Assembly: GCA_905178155.1 (NCBI GenBank)
Contig: CAJINV010000001.1
Location: 4,174,795-4,238,794 of the forward strand
Reading direction: 5' to 3'
Source: Amoebophrya sp. A120
Taxonomy: Eukaryota; Sar; Dinophyceae; Syndiniales; Amoebophryaceae
Length of the DNA: 64,000 bases
Shown here: positions 35,099 to 46,213 of the stretch, in pieces
Position numbering within the stretch: position 1 is the stretch's first letter
Layout of the letters: every line of letters starts with the position of its first letter
The notes under the pieces: generated by a model
Databases searched by the model: none
What the model saw: the letters and a program-made list of their open reading frames with translations, nothing else
Told to the model about the DNA's origin: nothing
Translations under genes and position numbers: made by a program

Positions 35099-35619
35099 AA
35101 CTACTTAGACTTACGATAAAGAGCTAACGAGCATGATGATGAGTGGAAAATCAGGGTAACTAATCTTGCAACTGAAAGCACGGTTTATGCACACACACTT
35201 GGCATTCTAAACGCGCAGTACCCTGCTGCTCGTCTAATCTTTTTCCATACCGAAGTTGGCGAGCGTGGTGCACTTGCGTCAGCGCTAGATAAAAAAGTCC
35301 GCGAACATTCCGAAAACTTTCTCAACGCCTAGCAGCATCGAATCACGCAAAGCAACAACGAGATCACAATCAGTCACAAATTGCGGATCTGAAAAAGCAT
35401 CATCTGACCATGTCCTCGCAACACCTTTTGTATGATCTGTAGGCGAATCAGAACAAAAAGCTGGCCGCTCGCGATGGCACTGGCGTCACAAATAACAATT
35501 CATCGGAGTTGTCCACCGCGTTCACTTGGCAACTAGACGTCGAGGAAGTTTACGTGCTTCAGCTCCTGTCAGTCTACATCTACCTTTCAACGACCGGTCT
35601 ATGCGATAAAAATCCTTGG
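35099..35619. other. Intergenic spacer
   Basis: Nothing recognisable; it holds the promoter side of the gene to its left and the 3' region of the aldehyde dehydrogenase gene. Confidence 0.5.
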
Positions 35620-38600
35620 TCAGAAATCCGTCCCACCCGCCGCTGGGTTCATCTCAAAATATACGGATTTTGTGTGACTTGCGTGGTCCAAGGCTTCCTC
35701 GCCGAATTCCCGTCCGAATCCGCTTTCCTTGTAGCCGCCCACGGGCACGTTGGGCGCGTAAATGTTGTACGTGTTACACCAGACGATACCGCTCTGCAGC
35801 TTGCTCGCGACGTAGTGCGCGCGCTTCAGGTCTCGGGTGAAGAAACCGCTCGCGAGGCCGTACGGTGTGTTGTTCGCACGGAAGAGAACCTCCTCGGTAT
35901 CGGAAAATTTGAACACCGAGGCTACTGGGCCAAAAACCTCTTCTTTCGCCAATGTGTGGTCATCTTGCACATCCGCGAAAATGGTTGGTCGCATGAACGC
36001 GAGGGGGTTCAGGTGCGGCGCCAGCCCCGTGGGAGCCTCGTTGCCACCCGTGACCAGCGTTGCGCCCTCCTGCTGGGCTTTGGTGATGGCGTCGCGGACC
36101 TGTGGTGGTGGATACGAGTGTATAAGATCCAAAACTGCGATCCAATGCATTCTATTTTGGTATTGATCAAACCAAAAGATACAAATTAGAGAGGGCCACA
36201 ACGAACTTAGTACAACGTAGGACGTACCGAATCCGCATGCCCCACGTCCACCAGCGCGCCAATCTGCGTCTGCGGGTCCTGCGGGTCGCCTACGCGGAGC
36301 GCGTCGGAGTGCTGGATAAACGCCGCCAGAAACTCGTCGTAGATGTTCTCGTGCACGAATATCCTGGTGCCGTTGGTGCAAATCTCACCGGCGGAGTAAA
36401 AGTTTGCGATCATGGCCGCTTTCACAGCGGGGATGATGTCCGCGTCCTCGAAGACGATCAGTGGCGATTTGCCACCCAGTTCCAACGTGCAGGGTTTGAT
36501 TGTGTTGGCCGCCATTTTGAGAATCTTTTGTCCCACGGGGGTGCTGCCGGTAAAGGAAATCTTGTCGACGCCCGGGTGTTCGCAGAGCGCGGAACCCTGC
36601 TCCGAGCCGCCTTGAACCACGTTGAAAACGCCGTCAGGCAACCCAGCTTCCGTGAACAAGCTCGCGAGGCCCATGGTATTTATCGGAGTTTTAGAACTCG
36701 GCTTCATCACGATGCTGTTGCCTGTGGATAATTTCGGGTGAGAGCAAATTGCCCGGCAGGTTGTTGCGCATGATAGATAAACCAAAACAGGTATAGATAC
36801 TGTGTCAAGTTTAACGAAAAAAACATGAAAAATCACCTGCCGCCAAGAGTATGCTTGCTTTGTAAAGCGCCATGTTGAAGGGGTAGTTCCAGGCTACTAT
36901 GGCGGCGCACACGCCGTACGGCTCGCGTAGGCACTGCGCGAAACTGCCATTTTATCAAATGTAAAAATGTCTGGGTCTGGAAGAATGCAAGTTTGTCATG
37001 CTCGTCTGGCATGACTCGGGAATCTGTGTTGCACAGGCACGAAAAAGCCCTCTTACCTGTCATGCAGAAACGCAGTTTGCCATGCGGAATACGTAAGACA
37101 TGGCAGCCAAGAAATTTGTCATGCATAGCTGCGTATTGCAGTGCGTCTATCATTCATTTTTAGCATTACAAGTTTCCAGACCCAGACATTTTTGCACTTG
37201 ATACATTTTCCAGCGGTATGATTTTTCCCTCGTGCGTGCTCGATGAGATACCTAAAAGCGGAATTTCGTGGAATTTTGCGTCTCGAAAATTGGCAGCAGG
37301 CACTACGTCCCTCGCCCGGGCAACATTGCCTTTGCCTTGCCCCACTGGGTAGAAGACCTGCGCGATGTTTTCTCGCCCTGGCTCCCAGCCGTTCATCTTT
37401 GTGTATTTTTTATTCTCGGCGTGCCCTTTTTTCCAGGTGCGCCGATTTTGTGTCCTGGGCCAGAAACGATACCCGGGGGGAGCGCGTAAGATCCAACTCG
37501 CACCAAGATAAAGCTTCGCGGGCTCTCAGGACAATAACAATTGCAAGCCATGCAGCGCCTCCCCTTCAATATTACCATATGCGTGGGGTCCGACAAGGGC
37601 CCCAGAGGACTAACACGACCTCCGACCTAGGTCGCGACCCACCCGGAAGCAACCCAAGACAACACAACTCTTCCAAAATCCGGGACACAAATATCCGATA
37701 TGGCACTACACCCAAGCGGCACATTGCACTACCGGGCGCCAGAATAGGGGCAACAGGCGAAAAAGCTACAGCTCTCGAGCGGGTAGTCTACCCCGATAAC
37801 CTGCGCCAGAGAACACGCCGGCTGCTGTCCCTGCGGAAAAATCTTTCACACAGCGACCGCACGGCTGTTAGCTACGCTCCTTGTCCGGCGCTGAGAATTT
37901 TTTTTTCTCCGAGAAATTCCACGAAATTCCACCCAAATTCCCTCATCGGATATGGAACTGTCAGGATCGAAATTGGCAAAATCGAATAAAAACTTGTGAT
38001 GCATAAAATGCATGACGCGAAATACGTGTGTTGCAGAGCAGGCAAGTGAGGCCGATTGTAAGTCTGTTTGGGGTTCTAGCTCGAGCTGCTAGGGCAGCAT
38101 GAGAGAATCAGTGTTATTTGCCTAAGCAGCATTACAAACTGGATTTAGGCACCACCAAAATTTGTGATGCGCCACTTAGAAACTGGGTTCGGACTGGAAT
38201 CCATTTTATGCATGACAAATCATTTCGATTTTGTCAATTTCGATTCTGACACTTCCATATCGGATGCGCCAGCGGTATGATTTTTCCCTCGTGCGCGCTC
38301 GATGTATGGATCTGTCAGGATTGAAATCGTCAAAGTTGAAATAGTTTGTGATGCGTAAAATGCAAGGCATAGAGTGTCTGTCTTGCCAGGATGGCAAGTG
38401 AGGCAGATTGTGAGCCTATTCAGGGTTTGGGATAGAGCTGCAAAAGGAGCATGACAAGAGCAGTCTTCTGTGCCCAAACAGCATGACAAATTGGATTCCG
38501 GTGCTCCGAAAACTTGTCATGCGCCACTTGGAAATTGGTCTTCCAACTGGTATCCATTTTATGCATGAGAAATCATTTCAACTTTGTCGATTTCAAACCT

Positions 38601-39235
38601 GACGCTTCCATACGATGCGAGGTTGGCGTAGTACTCCAGGGTTTCTATTCCCGCCTCCACATGCGCTGCCGTCGTTTCTGCGATGCAGTGCCCGCTGTCT
38701 CTCGTCTCCATCACCGAGATTTCTTGCTTGTTCTGCCGCAGGATTTGCGCTGCCCGGTGCATCACTTTGCTCCTTTCCATGCCCGTCATGCTCGACCACT
38801 GCTTGAAGCCCGCGCGCGCAGACTCCACGGCGTCGGACACTTCGGAGGGCGTGGTTTCTGAGTTTGGGTTTAGAGTTTTTAAGCAGGTGCGAGCATTGTA
38901 GTAGTTGTGAACTTGAACTTGATGCTATCGATGTTTCATGAAAAACAAGCTGAGATGAACTCTTCACACCTACCATGTATTGTGGCGATCTCTTCATCGG
39001 TCGCCGGATTTGTGGAAACAAACGTGTCTCCCTCTCCGAACCTTTCCGCGCCGTCAATGTAGTGGCCTACTTTCAGCGCTTTCGAGCTCATGGAGCGGAT
39101 GCCCCGATGTGCGATTCTGCCTGGTGCAGTCCACGGGGAGGAGGAGCGCGCTGACGAGAGCTGGCGGGAAGCGACAGGACCTCGTCTGCACACATGGTGC
39201 ATCAGCGCAGAACTAGACTGTGACAACGCCGCCAT
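35620..39235 (-). CDS. NAD(P)-dependent aldehyde dehydrogenase (betaine-aldehyde type), mitochondrial
   Basis: Exons (5'-3'): 39235-38974, 38857-38613, a ~31-bp micro-exon ending 38269, a few bases near 37209-37204, 36947-36837, 36721-36228 and 36099-35620; ~540 residues. GT-AG introns lie at 38858-38973, 36722-36836 and 36100-36227; the others are elements A1, B2+A2 and D1. The enzyme oxidises an aldehyde to an acid. Landmarks: WNYPFNMALYKA, MKPSSKTP (cofactor Lys), FTGSTPVG, LELGGKSP (general-base Glu), YSAGEICTNGTR (catalytic Cys) and EEVFGPV. Joining the pieces gives YYANLASSAHEGKIIPLENG, as the family expects. The N-terminal ~60 residues (Arg/Ser/Ala-rich) look like a mitochondrial presequence; the start is the ATG at 39235. 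Substrate is not certain. Confidence 0.88.
36953..37203 (-). mobile_element. Introner element D1 (in aldehyde dehydrogenase gene)
   Basis: A 251-bp element whose arms contain AAAATGTCTGGGTCTGG and its inverse, starting TATCA and ending TGATA on the + strand. CATTT copies flank it (36948-36952 and 37204-37208). Excision gives PLENGSFAQCL in frame. Its interior holds at least five GTCATGC/GCATGAC-type motifs. Confidence 0.88.
37241..37948 (-). mobile_element. Element B2, intron-borne repeat
   Basis: A 708-bp relative of B1 with the same ends (CGATGAG...CCTCATCG) and shared blocks (GCGTCTCGAAAATTGGCAGC-like, CCTAGGTCGCGACCCACC). It lies between two 36-bp copies of exon sequence (37210-37245 and 38269-38304; one mismatch) that both encode HEGKIIPL. 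Confidence 0.85.
37951..38259 (-). mobile_element. Introner element A2 (beside B2)
   Basis: A 309-bp element with ends TATGGAACTGTCAGGATCG and CGATTCTGACACTTCCATA, flanked by TCGGA (37946-37950 and 38260-38264). It inserted at the edge of B2, inside what was already intron. Same family as A1 and A3. Confidence 0.88.
38305..38612 (-). mobile_element. Introner element A1 (in aldehyde dehydrogenase gene)
   Basis: A 308-bp element with ends TATGGATCTGTCAGGATTG and CAAACCTGACGCTTCCATA, flanked by CGATG (38300-38304 and 38613-38617). Excision gives YYANLASSAHEGK in frame. Confidence 0.9.
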
Positions 39236-39910
39236 AGCTAGGGTGAGTTGCTCGCTGGAAAAGAGTACTTCAAGACTCAGCCTAAACCTAATAAATATCA
39301 CTGGGCGCTAAATAAATCAAACTCAAACGACATTCGACGAATATAGTGTTTGAAAAACGAAATACCCGAATGATATTCTTTATGAAAAGCGCAAACTGGA
39401 GCTTAGCTCACTTCACTGCAAAAGGCTGATCTGTCAAGGTCAGTGCAAAAAAAAAGCAGATCGCGTAGTGAGTGCGAGAACAGCCACCAAACAAATGATC
39501 AAATAAAACTGCGTATTGAGTATCAGTCACTGAGATCTAGTTGGAGCCATGGGAGCGACGTTTGATCTACTCTACGAGAGAGTTGGACCGAACGGCTTGG
39601 TCGATTCCGTTTGGGTTTGGTGCCTCCGCAAAATCCTAATCCTGCAGACTTCACCAAAACTTTTTTCCGAGGAGAGGAGCTGCAACAGCGGTAAACCAGA
39701 ACACTCTGCTTTTGCCCTATCTATGCAAAGTGCCCGGCGTCAATCACCAGAATTTTTTTCCTTGAAAGAAACGCCCTGCTGTGTTAAACTTGACAGTATC
39801 GTACAAATCTACCGAAGTAGACCATTCGGCGGTAGAAATTTACGGTCATTGTTTTTGTCGCCAGTTCCGCTTCATTGTTGCTTGTTGCCTACCACAAACA
39901 GGAGTTAGTA
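39236..39910. other. Intergenic spacer
   Basis: The region before the aldehyde dehydrogenase start and after the riboflavin synthase stop. A 119-codon + frame at 39549-39908 has no recognisable content and is taken as chance. Confidence 0.5.
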
Positions 39911-40975
39911 TCACCTCGCGGTCCGGCCATAGTAGTTCGCTGCTATTGAAAGCGCCACTGCAGTGACGGCCGTAGTGAGCGAGGCGATGGCAATCAAGTT
40001 CGTTCTTTGCATTTCTTGTTCCAGCATCACTTTTAGCTGCGTTTGAATGTATTTGCCTATCACGTGCGCCTCCACATTTACTCGCCCTCCTACTGGTTTT
40101 TTCGGCAGGGTAATGGCCTGCACGGTGTGGGGTATCAGCATTACCTGGGAGTGTTGTTGAAAGCCACAAATTGGAGGTTTTGGTGTGCTTGTACTAGTTG
40201 TACTTATTTCTACCGACGGCACACACGACAGTGAAAGGGAATCCCTCGAGGAATGTTCAGAGAGATGATATCACAGTGCGATAACAAGCATGAACATGTA
40301 AGAAAGTATCTACCTGAAAACTTTCCTTCTTCACATTGCATACAGTCAAACTAGCTCCGCCGATCGCGACGTAACCCTTCTCGACGATGAGGGGTCGGAG
40401 TTTGTGTGGCATTTTGAACGTCACCCACAAGTTGTCCCTATCCTGCTCCTTGGCGAGTATCGTTAAAGTATCATCCACGTGGCCCTGCACATCGTGTCCG
40501 GATATATCTTGCCCGACAGTGCAGGCTTTTTCCAAATTTACCGGGCTGTTTTCTACCAGATCGCCGAGCATCGTCACGTCCAGAGTGTGGCCTGCCGCTT
40601 GGACCTAGATTTGTTATTTTCGTTTCGGAACCTATCACAAGTGTCCGTCGCATTAGACACTTTGGCAGCTACGCGCAATTACCGAGTACTGTCGATAGAA
40701 GATCAATGCCCTTGTAGTTCATCCAGCGGCAAGCAGAGCGACGCAAACCATACCTGAAACGACTTCTTCGGCAGGTCGAATGAGACAACGGTGAGACATA
40801 CGCCCTCCACACATATGCTTTCGCCCACATAGGTTTTGTCGCTTATTATCTTGTCCGAGGCTTTTATCGTGAACGTGCACGAATTTCCAATAGAGCCGTC
40901 CCAGAGCTTAACCTCCTTGGCGCGCTCCAATTTGGACACGGTGCCCATGTCTTGCACAATGCCGGTGAAGCCCAT
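39911..40975 (-). CDS. RIB5: Riboflavin synthase (alpha type) with hydrophobic C-terminal tail
   Basis: Three exons, 40975-40754, 40604-40314 and 40144-39911, all phase 0, with GT-AG introns at 40605-40753 and 40145-40313; ~248 residues, close to the family length. The enzyme converts two 6,7-dimethyl-8-ribityllumazines to riboflavin. Both barrels are visible: MGFTGIVQDMGTV and GESICVEGVCLTVVSFD in the first, then HTLDVTMLGDLVENSPVNLE, ISGHDVQGHVDDTLTI and VAIGGASLTVCNVKKESFQV in the second, then LIPHTVQAITLPKKPVGGRV. Odd: after the usual C-terminal helix the protein ends in a hydrophobic stretch (LIAIASLTTAVTAVALSIAA) followed by YYGRTAR, as in a tail-anchored membrane protein. Its presence implies riboflavin is made, not only imported. 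Confidence 0.92.
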
Positions 40976-43832
40976 TTTGGTTTTTTTATAGGCGTGATTA
41001 AACTAGCAAAGAGAAAGAAGTTGAGAGCGAGGCAAAGGCACAAAAAAATGAAATCACAGATCACACGAGCGACACCCAGATGAAGCCTTGTGGGTGTGTG
41101 TGGGGTATGCTCATGTGCGACTGCGAGCTGCTCCCTTTGTTACGGTTGTGAGGGACTAGAAGTACCAATGGGTAACTGTCGGGAGTAGAAAGGACACAAA
41201 GATATATCACAGATATGCACGGTGTGCAGTGTTCGTTCCTGTTGTTTTGATGCGTGGTAGTTCGTGCTTTCTTTGGACCACACGAATTCAATTCAACCTT
41301 CCCTCTCGATCCGTGCATCTGTATGGGACTGCGAGATCATCCTTGTCACGAAAAATATTGAAATTCCAACTGCGAAGGAACCTGAGGCGTCCGCTTTGAC
41401 CGAGTCATTAGAAACCAGTGGACTTCTTGTGAAAATCAAAATTCGATCCGTCCTCCTTTAAGTGCATGAAAATTCATAACAAGTACAGAACTCAAACACC
41501 TGGCGATGGGTGAACCACATCGAGTTCGTCGCCAGGCTGCTTTTTGCATCCATTAGTACGATTGGTCCAACTCCAATGAATCTGCTTCAGAGGTGCCGGG
41601 CAGGCATTCGGGCACAACTGACATTGCTTCGGCGCGACCGTTCAGTCGGCCGCGGCGTGGCAGCTAGCTTTGCTAATAGGCGGCGAAGCTAATATGCGCC
41701 ACGAAGATATATGATGGCGACCTGCTCGGACCGGTAAGACCCGACGCGCAAGGCACGCCAAATAATTAATCGATCTACGTCGCTGGAAAGAGGCGGCGCC
41801 GGAGTGCGCGTTAATGAGGGAGCCAACACACACCACCCCCGCTCGGGCGAAACAAGGGCGCCCCCCGTCTGCCTTTCGTGCCGGGGGCCGCAGCGCCCGG
41901 GGCAAATTGCGCCCAAAAAGCGGGGCGGGGCCGAGGGCGGACGCGGGCGCGCCGCCGGCTGGCAAAATCGCCCGCCGCCGCCTGCAATCAAACAAGCAGG
42001 CGCCGGCAAATGCCTGCCCGCGGGGCCTCCGGCCCGGGCGCGGGCCACGGGGCGTCTTTGAACATGCGCCCGCGCCGGCCGCGGAGTTTGGCGCGGCCCT
42101 TCGCCTTCGCTTTTGCCTTCGGCCTACCGCCACCATTGGCCTTGGGGGAGCGAGGCCTGACAGGATCCAATAGGCGCCGGGGGGTCGGAGTTGGCTTGTT
42201 GTTCACCGCCGCCCGGCGCAAGCTCGGCCGGCCGACAACCCGGCCGGGTAAAACTTCCGCGGCGCCCCGCGCTGCCCCTTCCCCCTCGCGCCTGCAGCAA
42301 GGCTGCCGCCCGCCCCGGCGCGAACACCCGGAAGCACCAACCCCAAACAGCCTCGGCGCCGCGGGGCGGGCCCCGGTGCTGCGGCGAGCAATCACGGGGG
42401 CAAGCAACTACAAGTCCTTGCGCTTCAGGTGCCCCCACATGGTGCGCAGCCCTTCCTTTTTGGCATCGAGCCGCGCCAACTCGCTCGCGTCGATTATTAT
42501 GCTTTCTTCGCCGTCTTGGCGGCGTTGAGTCTTTCTCGTACTTTCATGGCCGACAGCTACGGACTCAAGCTGTTGCCTTTTTTGTAGATGCGGTCGGACT
42601 CTGGGGCACTTGGCGTACGACTTTACGTCTGCGACGAAGGAAGGCCGTCGGCTTTTCCTGGCGCAAGTATGCGGATCCCCATTTTTTGCCCCCACTGGCA
42701 AAGTTGGCGGGCGCACGACTCTGGCCGTGCGCCAGCCCGAGCAAAAGGCGGGGGGCCGCGGGGGGGCGCCCCCGCCGGTGGCGTCTTCGCGGCTTTCGTT
42801 TCCCCCGCCGAACGCCACTGCGCGCCACTAGGCCAAAGAAAGAATGAAACAGCTTGAGGGCGGTGGCGTTCAGTTTTTATGTGCCTGCCCCGCACAGCCT
42901 GGTGGTTCGGGATTTGTCGAGCCGGGGCCGGACCACCGAGCCCCGACGCTACATCTGGCCCCCCGCGCCCCCGGGTCGGGCCGAGCGCGCTGCTTTTGCC
43001 GTGCTGGAAGATGGAACCGGGGCTCTTTCCACTTTTGGCCTTGATGCTCTCCTCGGAGAAGGGGCGCGGCCGGCCGTTGTTCGGGGTGGCATTGTCGGCA
43101 GTGCTGGCGGCGTGAAGGAACATCGACGGCTTCGGCGGTGCGAATGCCTCCGATATGACGCACGGCGCGCCGCGCCGGCACTCCACAAATCCCAGGAACA
43201 CGGGGCCGCGTTCCCCGGGCGGGGCTCGGTCGCCGGTCCCGCCAGGCCCTGGCGCTGGGGCGCGACGCCAGAAGATAAGGCCCGCGCGCGCCATTCCGCG
43301 GCTGTGCCGCTTACTTTTCTAGGCTTGGCGGGCCTCCTTTTCGGGCACAGTTGCACGGCGTCCAGGTTGATGCGCATCGCCCTCAGACAGGTGGCGCGCC
43401 TGAAGGCCCCAGGTGCCTTCGTCGCTCTTTCTCCAGCACAGCGCTGCGATTTCGTACTCGTTCGGGAGCACATTGAATGGTAGCGCGTCGCCCAAACATA
43501 AACGCGTCTGCTCTTCTCGTACTCGGAAAGCATCCCCGGCAAAAGACGACGAAATGCTAAGCAGACACCAGGAAAAAAGCAAAGCTTGGCGCTTGCAGAT
43601 CTGCCAACTTGGCGGGCGAACAGTCTCTTGCAACACCGAAAAACGCGAAACGCGAAAGCGGTTTTTGTATAGGATTGCTACCTCTGAGAGCATACGCCAA
43701 CAACGGACAACTCCGGTGTGGGCGTTGGGTCGATGAAACCTAGACAAAGACTTATTCGCAGCGTTCTGTAGTCGTGACGATCGTATTTATACTAACATCT
43801 TCATGATGTTCCGAATCCTTTAAAATCATCAT
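40976..43832. other. Intergenic region containing a GC-rich island (about 41.7-43.5 kb)
   Basis: From ~41.7 to 43.5 kb base composition jumps to roughly 65-70% G+C, and open frames appear in all six frames because stop codons become rare. None has a recognisable domain. The most protein-like piece is on the - strand near 42408-42520 (SIIIDASELARLDAKKEG), possibly a remnant of an inserted gene. Borders have no obvious inverted repeats. Confidence 0.5.
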
Positions 43833-45665
43833 TCACTGCGTCGCCAGCAGCTGACTAACTTCATCCTTTCCATCCCTTTCCGAATCGTAAACCTTTTCCA
43901 AGACTTCCGTCGCCACAGTGTCGTCCGGTTCCACCAAATTAGTCCGCATCGCGTACTCCATGCTGTCCAGCGCGAAGTGTGGAAAGTCTCCCGGTCGGAA
44001 GAACGTTTCCGGCGACTCGTACAGTTCCTCTAACTTGTAAAACTTCCGTATCTCGGGCGTGAAGATGTGCACGGCTATCGGGCCGAGCCGCGCTTGAATC
44101 CACTGGTCGTGCCGCTGCTGCGAGCAGAACGGCCGCACAAAGGGGATCTCCAAGGCGCGCACAGTCTTGAACAGCAAGCGCCCCATGCGCACGGCGTGCT
44201 CGCTCGTCTGCCCCGTCGCGGTAATCACGTAACTGCCCACGTCCCGCCGCCCGCATTCCTCTAAATTCACAATCCGCACGTCCGTTGCCTCCTCCTGCAG
44301 CAGCAGGTCCCGCAAAAGCTCCGGGGAAGGGAGAACCCCCTTCTGGAAGTCCTCCGGGCGAACGCGGACCTTCTGGGCTCGATTCGTGTCCTCGAAGTCG
44401 TTCTGCAAATCATCCGTCATGGACCACAAGTGCCCCTTAGGCGGCCGGACCACCGGCTCCTGGAAGTACGCCCAGTCCTCTTCCGTGTTCGTCGTCATGT
44501 CGCGCGTTTCCCGCTCGAAGTAGTACTGCTGCGCTTTTTTCAAGAGTCGCTCTCGGTTCTCCTGGAGAAACAGCTGCGCCGGCGTCATCTTCGCGGTTTG
44601 CTCCACTGTTGGAATTTCGTCCTCGCTGTAATCGGGACTGTCAGGTGTAGAAGTTGCCGTGTCAACATCCTGTTCCGATCTCTTGCTTTTCAGAAACTTG
44701 TCGGAAAAGTAATCAAGCGAATCTCGCACCTCCTCGTGAATCGCCGCCTCGGCACGCGGCCTAGCCGGTTCATCGCGTTCACCTGTGGTTGCTGATTTGC
44801 TTTTCGCAGTAAAACCTTTTCCCCCCGACGCCGCGTCTACGTCATCATCATCCACCCCATCAGCAGAAGCGCAGGGCAAGCCGGTTTGAGGATCAAGGAG
44901 TCGTCCGAACTGGTCAACCAGCTCGATGTCATCTTCCCCTTCTGGTACATTTTGTGCAGCTGCGGCTCGAGAAGTTTCAGATGCAGTTTCTACTCCGACA
45001 GCCTCTTCCTGAGGTGAAACATGACTGTGATCATCAGCGGCACAGCCTACGCCGCCCTTCCGTCCCCTTTTTTTCCTACCAGTACCGGACGACGTGGATG
45101 CGAAGCTGCTGCTCTCCGAGATGACTTCCTCAAACAGCCTCTTTTCGCTTGCTTCCTGTGCTGTCGGAATGTAGCTGTCCCTGTCAACTGCGGAAAGCGG
45201 TCTTCTGCTCAAGCCTCTAACAACACCAGCAGTCGAGTGTTGATGTTCGTTCAGCCCTCCAGAATCTCGTCCCGCTTGATACAGCAGCAATTCCGCATCG
45301 AGATCCATGACGTCCTCATCTGCAGTTTCGTTTGTCGACGACGACGATCCACCGCTGTCATAATTGGTGATAGCGGATGAATGTGCGCCGGGAGCTTGTC
45401 CCTGATTTTTGTTCCGTCGGATCTCCTCTGTCAGGGATTCAATTTGCGCAAAACCGCGCGGAAGGCTGCTGCTCGACGAGGAGGTGCTGTTTGCGCTGCG
45501 CTGCACGCTCTGAGAGTCGTGCAGCATGCTCGGAAGCGTTGGCGACGCGAGAAGTGCTGGCCGACTTCTTGATGTAAATCTTCCATCAGCTGGAAACCGG
45601 GACGCGGAAGAAACGAGCCGCCGGTTAGGAGCTTGGTGCGCGCTCTTGCCGCGAAGATAGAGCAT
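43833..45665 (-). CDS. rsfS: Ribosomal silencing factor RsfS/Iojap family, mitochondrial
   Basis: A single open frame of 610 residues. RsfS binds large-subunit protein uL14 and blocks subunit joining; organelle versions (MALSU1, Iojap) help assemble mitochondrial or plastid ribosomes. The domain covers ~425-545: LLLQEEATDVRIVNLEEC, RDVGSYVITATGQTSEHAVR, WIQARLGPIAVHIFTPEIRK and FYKLEELYESPE. The N-terminus (MLYLRGKSAHQAPNRRLVSS) is basic like a presequence. The long middle is acidic and Ser-rich with no visible fold; with a core of ~110 residues, the protein is several times the usual length. A segment LFLQENRERLLKKAQQYYFE just before the domain is probably helical. No introns or inserted elements. 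Confidence 0.85.
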   Translation of the reverse strand: MLYLRGKSAHQAPNRRLVSSASRFPADGRFTSRSRPALLASPTLPSMLHDSQSVQRSANSTSSSSSSLPRGFAQIESLTEEIRRNKNQGQAPGAHSSAITNYDSGGSSSSTNETADEDVMDLDAELLLYQAGRDSGGLNEHQHSTAGVVRGLSRRPLSAVDRDSYIPTAQEASEKRLFEEVISESSSFASTSSGTGRKKRGRKGGVGCAADDHSHVSPQEEAVGVETASETSRAAAAQNVPEGEDDIELVDQFGRLLDPQTGLPCASADGVDDDDVDAASGGKGFTAKSKSATTGERDEPARPRAEAAIHEEVRDSLDYFSDKFLKSKRSEQDVDTATSTPDSPDYSEDEIPTVEQTAKMTPAQLFLQENRERLLKKAQQYYFERETRDMTTNTEEDWAYFQEPVVRPPKGHLWSMTDDLQNDFEDTNRAQKVRVRPEDFQKGVLPSPELLRDLLLQEEATDVRIVNLEECGRRDVGSYVITATGQTSEHAVRMGRLLFKTVRALEIPFVRPFCSQQRHDQWIQARLGPIAVHIFTPEIRKFYKLEELYESPETFFRPGDFPHFALDSMEYAMRTNLVEPDDTVATEVLEKVYDSERDGKDEVSQLLATQ

Positions 45666-46213
45666 CCTCGTCGCGGCAATTCACTTGTTTTCGAGTAGGT
45701 AAAAGAATGGCTCAGAGGACGCATCAATTATGGATAGAAAATTGATGTCCAGAAGGGGCGTATGACGGTATTCTGTAGCGTAGACCAAACATCAGGATCG
45801 ACAAATGTATTTCGGTCAACACAGAATGAGATCGTGAAGGACAAGGCAGATAAAAAGCGAAAGGGAACGCGCTGGAAAAATGCTCCCACTTCTACGACAA
45901 AGCTGCAAAGTTGCTTGCTTGCAACTTGCGATGGCGTCTTCTGCTCCTTTATTCCTATCCTAGGCTAGAAAGAAACGATAACGAATGGAGATTTCGATTC
46001 ACACAAACAAGCACACAGTGTGCAAGAACCTGTTTCGCCTTCATTTTCGTTCGCTTTCACGGTGTTGACTAGAAGTGATTGACTAAAAGAAGTGACAGTG
46101 TGACGACTATTTCTCAATTTTCATTTTGATACTTGTAGCTGAAACGAGTGCGACGTCAAGACATTGGGCTTGCGTGGAGTGCGAGCCTCCACTTCGCCGG
46201 CGCGCCCGGTCTG
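45666..46213. other. Intergenic spacer
   Basis: No gene supported; it holds the promoter side of the RsfS gene and the 3' end of the PAN-domain gene. Confidence 0.5.

Noticed and set aside
39549-39908. 119-codon + frame between two - strand genes
   Set aside because: Composition is not protein-like, strand is against the block, and no domain is seen.
41690-43500. Many long open frames on both strands
   Set aside because: They overlap in all frames and follow from high G+C; none shows a domain.
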